Assembly: GCA_035651635.1 (NCBI GenBank)
Contig: DASRFK010000328.1
Location: 1 to 20,356, forward strand
DNA from: JANXQE01 sp035651635
Lineage (GTDB): Bacteria; Verrucomicrobiota; Verrucomicrobiia; Limisphaerales; UBA8199
Length of the DNA: 20,356 nt
Direction: 5' to 3'
The position numbers and the translations under genes were made by a program. Numbering within the stretch: position 1 is the stretch's first letter; the number at the start of each line of letters is the position of its first letter. The notes beneath the pieces were generated by a model. It had not been told where the DNA came from. It ran no database searches and was given only the letters and a program-made list of their open reading frames with translations. Positions 15,098 through 20,356 of the stretch are shown here, in pieces.

Positions 15098-16240
15098 ATG
15101 AATACAATTCAGCGTACCATCAAAGTCGGCGTTGTCGGTTGCGGTTATTGGGGTCCGAATTTAGTGCGAAATTTCCGCCAATCGCCCGACTGCAATCTCA
15201 AAGTTTTGTGCGATGCCAGCGACACGCGCCTGGGCCACATGCGCCGGCTCTATCCGGAGCTCGCCACGACCAATAAATTCGAGGATTTACTCAACGACAG
15301 CGAGTTGGACGCGGTTGTGATCGCCACGCCGGTGCGCTTCCACTATACCATGGCCAAAGCGGCTCTGAGCGTTGGCAAACATGTTTTCATCGAAAAACCA
15401 ATGGCGCGGACCGAGGCGGAATCGGCCGAGTTGGTGGAACTGGCCGAGCGGCAAGGACTGGTGCTGATGGTCGGCCACACCTTTTTGTTCTCGCCGGCGG
15501 TGCGACGAATGAAAGAGATCATTAACGCGGGAGACATCGGGGAAGTGCAGTACATCGCTGCGCGGCGCTTGAACCTGGGATTGTTTCAGAAAGACATCAA
15601 TGTGGCGTGGGACCTGGCGCCGCACGATATTTCGATTTTGCTGCATTTGCTGGATGAATTGCCTTTGAGTGTTTCCTGCCAGGGCAGCAGCCATGTGACG
15701 CGGGGGATCGAGGATGTCACGATGATGAATCTGAACTTCCGCAAAAATCGTTGCGCTTTTATTCACAACAGCTGGTTGGACCCCAAGAAAGTGCGCCAGA
15801 TGACGGTGGTGGGCTCGCAGCGGATGATTGTCTATGACGATACCGAACCGTTGGAGAAACTGAAGATTTACGATGCGCGGGTAGAAGTGCCGCCGCATTA
15901 CGACACCTTTGCCGAGTTTACTTATTCGTATCACTACGGGGATGCCTACGTGCCGTATATCAAACAGGACGAGCCGCTGAAACTGGAATGCCAGCACTTC
16001 CTTCAGTGCATTGCCGATGGCGCAACCCCCATCACCAACGGGCGGTTGGGATTGGAAGTGGTCAAGATTTTGGAGGCTTCGAGCGAATCCCTGCGCCAGC
16101 ACGGCGCGGCGGTAAATCTCGGCGCCAGCGTTCCGTGGAACAATGGCCATCCGCACGTCCGTGCCAATGGCAATGGAAATGGCCATGGCCGGCCCGGGTC
16201 GCTTGTCCCGGTGGCCAACCAGAATCTGGTCGCCGCCTGA
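15098..16240 (+). CDS. Gfo/Idh/MocA sugar dehydrogenase, WbpB/WlbA-like
   Basis: This 380-residue cytoplasmic oxidoreductase has a Rossmann motif VGVVGCGYWG (10-19) and EKP at 99-101. WDLAPHDISILL lies in the substrate domain, with the Asp/His pair used by sugar dehydrogenases of this family. The start ATG at 15098 sits 10 bp after the sugar transferase stop; the upstream extension of the frame only reads through that gene. In the WbpB/WlbA pathway the enzyme oxidises the 3-hydroxyl of UDP-N-acetylglucosaminuronic acid. The pairing with the next gene, a WbpD/WlbB-like acetyltransferase, supports a related nucleotide-sugar substrate. The C-terminal tail (about 346-380) is Asn/Gly/His-rich with NGNGNGHG and is probably disordered. 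Confidence 0.88.
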   Translation: MNTIQRTIKVGVVGCGYWGPNLVRNFRQSPDCNLKVLCDASDTRLGHMRRLYPELATTNKFEDLLNDSELDAVVIATPVRFHYTMAKAALSVGKHVFIEKPMARTEAESAELVELAERQGLVLMVGHTFLFSPAVRRMKEIINAGDIGEVQYIAARRLNLGLFQKDINVAWDLAPHDISILLHLLDELPLSVSCQGSSHVTRGIEDVTMMNLNFRKNRCAFIHNSWLDPKKVRQMTVVGSQRMIVYDDTEPLEKLKIYDARVEVPPHYDTFAEFTYSYHYGDAYVPYIKQDEPLKLECQHFLQCIADGATPITNGRLGLEVVKILEASSESLRQHGAAVNLGASVPWNNGHPHVRANGNGNGHGRPGSLVPVANQNLVAA

Positions 16241-16244
16241 ACTC

Positions 16245-16733
16245 ATGGGCGAGCCGCAGTACCGGTGCATCGCGCCGGATGTCAAACTGGGACAACGCGT
16301 AAAGATTTACGCGTTCACCAATCTCTATGGCTGTGAGATCGGCGACGATACGAAGATCGGGACGTTCGTCGAAATCCAGAAGGGCGCGCGCGTGGGGAGC
16401 CGGTGCAAAATCTCGAGCCACTCGTTTTTGTGCGAGGGTGTCACGCTGGAGGATGAGGTGTTTATCGGCCACGGTGTGACCTTCATCAACGATCGCTTTC
16501 CACGCGCGACAACCGAGGGGGGCGGGCTCCAGACGGAAGCCGATTGGGCGTGCGTTCCGACCACCGTCAAGAAGCGCGCCTCGATTGGGTCAGGAGCTAC
16601 GATCCTTTGCGGGATCACGGTCGGCGAAGGCGCAATCATCGGAGCTGGAAGCGTCGTGACCAAGGATGTCCCGGCGGGCGTAACGGTAGCTGGAAACCCC
16701 GCGCGCCCGATGCGCTCACGGAAAACCTCTTAA
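16245..16733 (+). CDS. Left-handed beta-helix acyltransferase, WbpD/WlbB-like N-acetyltransferase
   Basis: This is a 162-residue protein made largely of hexapeptide repeats that fold as a left-handed beta-helix: IGDDTKIGTFVEIQKGARVGSRCKI, then VTLEDEVFIGHGV, and late IGSGATILCGITVGEGAIIGAGSVVTKDVP. The TFINDRFPRAT segment and the loop with EADW and TTVKKRASIGSG are typical of the WbpD/WlbB group, which acetylates the 3-amino group of UDP-2-acetamido-3-amino-glucuronate using acetyl-CoA. The active enzyme should be a trimer. The ATG at 16245 is 4 bp after the stop of the dehydrogenase gene; an upstream frame extension overlaps that gene in another frame and is rejected. The usual aminotransferase partner does not follow. 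Confidence 0.9.
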   Translation: MGEPQYRCIAPDVKLGQRVKIYAFTNLYGCEIGDDTKIGTFVEIQKGARVGSRCKISSHSFLCEGVTLEDEVFIGHGVTFINDRFPRATTEGGGLQTEADWACVPTTVKKRASIGSGATILCGITVGEGAIIGAGSVVTKDVPAGVTVAGNPARPMRSRKTS

Positions 16734-16906
16734 CTCGCCGGAGCCTTTTTCCACTTCCGGATCTCCGCAAAGTAAATCACCCGGAGGTCCACGGTCCCTC
16801 ACGGGGAATCGTAGATTTTGCCCATTTTTCCCGCAAAAAATGTCCGAAATTTAGCAAGGCTCGTGTAGTTCCTAAGTGACATGGCCATTAGGTTAGGTTC
16901 GAAATT
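16734..16906. other. Short intergenic stretch before the radical SAM gene
   Basis: It holds no gene. A weak CCGGA/TCCGG stem (16738-16760) and an AT-only stem CATTTTT/AAAAATG (16823-16842) are present. Neither is followed by a uridine run, so neither is called a terminator. Confidence 0.4.
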
Positions 16907-17824
16907 GTGGATCAACCAAATGTCACCGTATCCGGGCCGACTGAAACTGCCGAAGTAAAGAGACGCGGGCCGGCGCGCGCTCAGTCGATAACGCAGACTG
17001 TGTTCGGGTCGCCGCGTGATTTCCTGAATAATCGTTTTGTTTACACGGTCGTTTCGGCGCGTGCCCGGGGCCTGTCGGTCGGCGTGAACATGAATCCCGA
17101 AAAGAACTGCAATTTCGATTGCGTTTACTGCGAGGTGCATCGGAATGGTGAGGCGCGCGAGGTATTGGACGTGGAGCGCATGGCTGAGGAACTCAGAGCC
17201 ACCCTGGCGCTGGTTCGAGCGGAACGATTGCGTGAACGGCCCTGGTACCGCAGTTTGCCTGACGAACTGTTACAACTGCGTCACGTGGCGCTGAGCGGTG
17301 ACGGCGAGCCGACCCTTTCGCCGCGCTTTGCCGAAGCGCTGCAGGCGGTCGTTCATGTGCGGGCTTTGGGCGGATATCCTTTCAAACTGGTGCTCATTAC
17401 CAATGGCACCGGGCTTGATCTTCCGCACGTGCTGAATGGGCTCAAACATTTTACCCGGACGGACGAGATTTGGATCAAGCTGGACGGCGGCACGCACGCT
17501 TATTTGAATCGCGTGAATCGCTCTGACATCCCACTCGAGAAGATCCTGTCCAACATCCTGCTGATTGGCCGGCAACGGTCCGTGGTAATTCAGAGCCTGT
17601 TTCCATCTTTCCATAATGAAGAACCGCCCCTGGAAGAGATTGAACAATACGCGCAGCGTTTGTTGGAGCTGAAAAATGGCGGCGCCAATATCTCCCTGGT
17701 GCAGGTCTATTCGGCGACACGCCCTTCAGCGGCATCGCAGTGCGGTCACCTGCCGCTGCGAGTGCTCTCGCGCATAGCCCATACCGTCCGGCAAAGCACA
17801 GGTTTGCGGGCGGAGGTTTTCTAG
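16907..17824 (+). CDS. Radical SAM protein of unknown substrate
   Basis: This 305-residue protein has the radical-SAM cluster motif C-x3-C-x2-C at Cys68, Cys72 and Cys75 (NCNFDCVYC), which binds a [4Fe-4S] cluster and S-adenosylmethionine. A glycine-rich SAM-binding segment (LSGDGEPTLSPRF) and LVLITNGTG follow. The stretch before the cysteines, SARARGLSVGVNMNPEKN, recalls the COG0731-like group. I cannot assign a substrate; no extra cysteine cluster for a SPASM or twitch domain is evident. GTG at 16907 is the first start after an in-frame TAG, with only a weak Shine-Dalgarno-like AGG upstream. It lies 173 bp after the acetyltransferase, so membership in the sugar operon is uncertain, and it converges with the S53 gene with 7 bp between stops. 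Confidence 0.88.
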   Translation: MDQPNVTVSGPTETAEVKRRGPARAQSITQTVFGSPRDFLNNRFVYTVVSARARGLSVGVNMNPEKNCNFDCVYCEVHRNGEAREVLDVERMAEELRATLALVRAERLRERPWYRSLPDELLQLRHVALSGDGEPTLSPRFAEALQAVVHVRALGGYPFKLVLITNGTGLDLPHVLNGLKHFTRTDEIWIKLDGGTHAYLNRVNRSDIPLEKILSNILLIGRQRSVVIQSLFPSFHNEEPPLEEIEQYAQRLLELKNGGANISLVQVYSATRPSAASQCGHLPLRVLSRIAHTVRQSTGLRAEVF

Positions 17825-17831
17825 CGGGCGC

Positions 17832-20356
17832 TCATTGTGCCGTGACGCGATAGAATCGAGCGGGCAAACCCGCGGCATTCGAGTCGATCAAGGAAACCGG
17901 CGTCCCCGTCCCCGGAGTCGCAGGCAAAATAGGTATCCAGAGAGGATCGTTGAGCGAGTTTTTGTATTCGAGGGTGTAAGCCAGACCGGCCACACCCGGT
18001 AAAGAAACAGTGAGCATGCCGTCGATTGCCCCCAAGCTGGTAATCCGAATTGAGGGCGGAACCACTATCAAAAGCCGCACCGGGCCGCTTTCAATGGAAC
18101 CGTCGATATTGGTCACCACCACCGAATAGCTTCCCGATTGCTGCACTTGCAGGTTGGTTAGTGAAAGCGACTGCGTGGTTTGGCCGGCGAGCGGACCACC
18201 CTGGAATAACCATTGATACGCGAATGGCGTCGTGCCGAACGCAGTGGCTTGCAGCGTGGCGGTGCCACCCTGGACCGAGACGGTATTTGTGGGCTGCACG
18301 AACACGATGGGCGACCCACTGCCAGCCACGGATGACACAGCCATTAATTGATTGTTGGACTGGTTCGAATCAGGCGTAAATGCCCAAACGGCAATCAGGT
18401 TTGTGATTGAGTTCAGACTCGTCGTTGAAACTGAAAAACTGTAATTGGTCGCTGCGCCGGCAGGGAGAGTTCCTGCATCGCACAAAACCAGCCCATTAGT
18501 GAAGGTGCAGCCGGCGGAGCCCGAGCCGAAGGCGACCCCCTGCGGAAGAACGTTGGTGACCATGACGCCGTATGCGGAGCCGGGCCCAAGATTCGTGACT
18601 GACACCGAGTAGCTCAGGGGCTGGCCCGGCGGAACGGGCTCGGGCGAGACCGAACCGAGCACAGCCAGATCGGCGACCGGGTTGCAGCAATCGGCCCCGT
18701 CGCGAACCGAAACGGAGTCGATGTACCAGCCAAACCCGCCGAAGAAGTTTTCGGTATCCACCGCAAAGCGCCAGCGGAATCGAACGGTCTGACCGGCGGC
18801 AATTGCAGGAAGAGTAGCGGTAGTGGTGGTGAAGCCGCCGGAATTGCCGCCCCAGACCTGGCGCCCTTTAAACGGATTATCGCTGTTGGTCTGAGTGGTA
18901 ATGGTATGATCGTAGCCGCCAGCGACGAATGAGCCCCCGGCGGCGGTGAGTTCCACAAAGTCATTAGTGCCAATCTGAATCTCCAACAAGCCGCCGTCAT
19001 ACGCCTCGGAAGCAACGGCCGGGTCGGCTTCCGTATTGTAAAATTGGCGAAAGCTAATTTGGGCGCTCGCCGAAGCAATGGGAATAGCCGGCGAGATCAG
19101 ATCTTCGACTCCGGGGGACACCGGCTCGTCGGCAAAGACGGCGTTGGCCGGCGAATCGTGCCAAGTTGTTGAAGTAACCCACGGAGACACGCCGTTGGAG
19201 GCCATCGTACTCCAACCGGCCGGCAACGCCGGAGCGACGACTGAATCAAAATTCTGAGTCAAAACGATAATCGGAGTGCCCAGATTGAAATTAAACACAA
19301 TTTTGCCCAGATCCGCAGTGCCGTCCTGGAGCAGGAGCGTCGCGGCAATGCCAGCGCCACAAGTGCCGTTGGCCGTGAAAGTAAAATTCCGCGAAGCCGC
19401 TCCACCACTGGTTAGCGCACCGTAGTTTTGGGCGACCCCGGGCCAACGCACCGAGTCATCCCCCACGAGCGTGGCCACCAGATTGGTCGTTTTTACGCCA
19501 CCAACGTTTTTGAGCACGAAACTGACCGTCACGGTTTCTCCCGGATCCAGCGCTTTATTGCCTGGCGAGCACCCCTCCTGAATGATGGTAGCACTGACAT
19601 TAGTCAACAGAGGGAAAGGGAAACGCGGTGCCAGGGCGTTGATGAGGTTTTGCCCGAACGGCGAGCCCCAGCCAGTACAGAGATCGTAGCCGGGCACGGC
19701 AAGAAACTTCGACGGGCTGGTGCTGGTCGTGTTGTCGCCAATGGTGATATCGTGAAAATTTGTCGAATAGCCGGCGCTCAATCCAAGACTGTAAATGGCC
19801 GGATTCAAAAACCCGACGGGTGGACGGCCGAAGCCGGCCCCCTGCTGATTGACCAGAGCGATAAAACCGGCCCACAGCGGGCTTGAACAGCTCGTGCCGC
19901 CGACCGATTCTTCGTTGCCGTTCCCGTAAGTGATCCAAACACTATCGGCCACGGCGGCAACGTCGGGCAAATTTCTCAGCGTGGTGGACCCTTTGTTAAC
20001 GGACATGTTTACCGGCTGTTGCCAACTCGGAATCGGGTATTTGGTGCTGATGCCTCCCCCGGTGGCAGCGACGGGTGAACTGTTACGGTTCCACACGATT
20101 TCGTTAGTTAAGGCTCCGCCCGGGCCCGTAGTCATCATGGTCGTGCCGCCGACGACGGTGACGTTTGGATCATCGGCCGGAGTATCGACCGCGCCGGTAT
20201 AGGCCCCGCCGTCGCCGGAAGCGTTGAAGTACGTTTGGCCTTGGGCAGCGAACTGCAAGAAGATCTGTTCGGTCGTGGCATCAATGGAGAACGTCCAGGA
20301 CGAGCTCAACTGCCTGGCGAGGTTGTCCGTGGCCATGCGGTTAAGGATATCGTCAG
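17832..20356 (-). CDS. Secreted S53 (sedolisin/kumamolisin) peptidase with C-terminal adhesion-type domains, N-terminus outside the window
   Basis: The frame is open to the right edge, so the signal peptide, pro-domain and the Glu/Asp part of the catalytic triad are missing. Residue numbers count from the first visible Met (20336), which is internal. The S53 catalytic core runs to about 240: the oxyanion Asp in ASGDGG (Asp42), nucleophile Ser in GGTSCSSPLWAGF (Ser149), and the calcium-binding end FHDITIGDN...PGYDLCTGWGSP (Asp196, Asp218). Then come a CARDB/Ig-like domain (about 240-350), a jelly-roll or MAM-like domain (about 355-545, RFAVDTENFFGGFGWYIDSVSV), a DUF11 domain (about 550-660), an Ig-like domain with YQWLFQG (about 675-765) and a terminal module ending FYRVTAQ. 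It is likely an exported acid-type protease held at the surface or released; the triad is only partly visible. Confidence 0.88.
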   Translation of the reverse strand, partial: DDILNRMATDNLARQLSSSWTFSIDATTEQIFLQFAAQGQTYFNASGDGGAYTGAVDTPADDPNVTVVGGTTMMTTGPGGALTNEIVWNRNSSPVAATGGGISTKYPIPSWQQPVNMSVNKGSTTLRNLPDVAAVADSVWITYGNGNEESVGGTSCSSPLWAGFIALVNQQGAGFGRPPVGFLNPAIYSLGLSAGYSTNFHDITIGDNTTSTSPSKFLAVPGYDLCTGWGSPFGQNLINALAPRFPFPLLTNVSATIIQEGCSPGNKALDPGETVTVSFVLKNVGGVKTTNLVATLVGDDSVRWPGVAQNYGALTSGGAASRNFTFTANGTCGAGIAATLLLQDGTADLGKIVFNFNLGTPIIVLTQNFDSVVAPALPAGWSTMASNGVSPWVTSTTWHDSPANAVFADEPVSPGVEDLISPAIPIASASAQISFRQFYNTEADPAVASEAYDGGLLEIQIGTNDFVELTAAGGSFVAGGYDHTITTQTNSDNPFKGRQVWGGNSGGFTTTTATLPAIAAGQTVRFRWRFAVDTENFFGGFGWYIDSVSVRDGADCCNPVADLAVLGSVSPEPVPPGQPLSYSVSVTNLGPGSAYGVMVTNVLPQGVAFGSGSAGCTFTNGLVLCDAGTLPAGAATNYSFSVSTTSLNSITNLIAVWAFTPDSNQSNNQLMAVSSVAGSGSPIVFVQPTNTVSVQGGTATLQATAFGTTPFAYQWLFQGGPLAGQTTQSLSLTNLQVQQSGSYSVVVTNIDGSIESGPVRLLIVVPPSIRITSLGAIDGMLTVSLPGVAGLAYTLEYKNSLNDPLWIPILPATPGTGTPVSLIDSNAAGLPARFYRVTAQ

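Noticed and set aside
15287..16285. 332-codon open frame on the minus strand
   Set aside because: It is antisense to the WlbA-like dehydrogenase, whose family motifs are intact; the composition is His/Gln-rich as expected for a shadow frame.
16823..16842. Stem CATTTTT/AAAAATG as a terminator
   Set aside because: The stem is only 7 bp of nearly pure A-T pairs with no uridine run after it.

Overview
The window reads like a chromosomal segment of a GC-rich Gram-negative bacterium of the Planctomycetes-Verrucomicrobia-Chlamydiae group, most likely Verrucomicrobiota (Pedosphaera/Limisphaerales-like). This is an inference. It rests on a Tat-exported Gfo/Idh/MocA oxidoreductase paired with a DUF6807 lipoprotein, on large secreted proteins ending in a '...FYRVxA[HQ]' module, on a DUF3471 repeat protein and on a multidomain S53 peptidase. 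No rRNA, tRNA, CRISPR array, insertion sequence or phage gene was seen.

Layout. At 1-552 (+) is the 3' end of a gene carrying two tandem DUF3471 domains. From about 827 to 13483 almost everything is on the minus strand. In transcription order it holds: a secreted fibronectin-III-like protein; a 7-TM hybrid histidine kinase; a Cache/HAMP/HisKA_3 sensor kinase overlapping a NarL-type response regulator; a tightly packed lipid set made of a serine palmitoyltransferase-like enzyme, an extended SDR and an Aur1-like PAP2 membrane enzyme; a DUF4184 membrane protein; a DUF6807 lipoprotein; a Tat-exported oxidoreductase; and a doubtful small ORF. An approximately 870-bp non-coding stretch (13484-14355) separates this run from a plus-strand surface-sugar cluster. 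That cluster holds a polyprenyl-phosphate sugar-1-phosphate transferase, a WbpB/WlbA-like dehydrogenase and a WbpD/WlbB-like acetyltransferase, followed by a radical SAM protein. The window ends inside a convergent minus-strand sedolisin-family (S53) secreted protein, of which only the C-terminal part is present.

How the genes may work together. The best candidate for a distinctive system is 4406-7695. The serine palmitoyltransferase would condense serine with an acyl thioester to a 3-keto sphingoid base. The SDR resembles the reductases linked to bacterial ceramide synthesis. The PAP2_3/Aur1-like protein could place or remodel a phosphate-containing headgroup. The first two genes abut with no gap and the next pair probably overlaps by 4 bp, so they look translationally coupled. 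A two-component system lies directly upstream on the same strand and could regulate lipid or envelope composition. Bacterial ceramide synthase and a dedicated acyl carrier protein are not in the window.

The sugar cluster matches part of the pathway for N-acetylated diamino-uronic acid sugars but lacks the expected aminotransferase. Its leader contains a strong, previously unnamed RNA secondary-structure candidate (14193-14254) with alternative pairings, and further upstream an AT-rich block of direct and inverted repeats.
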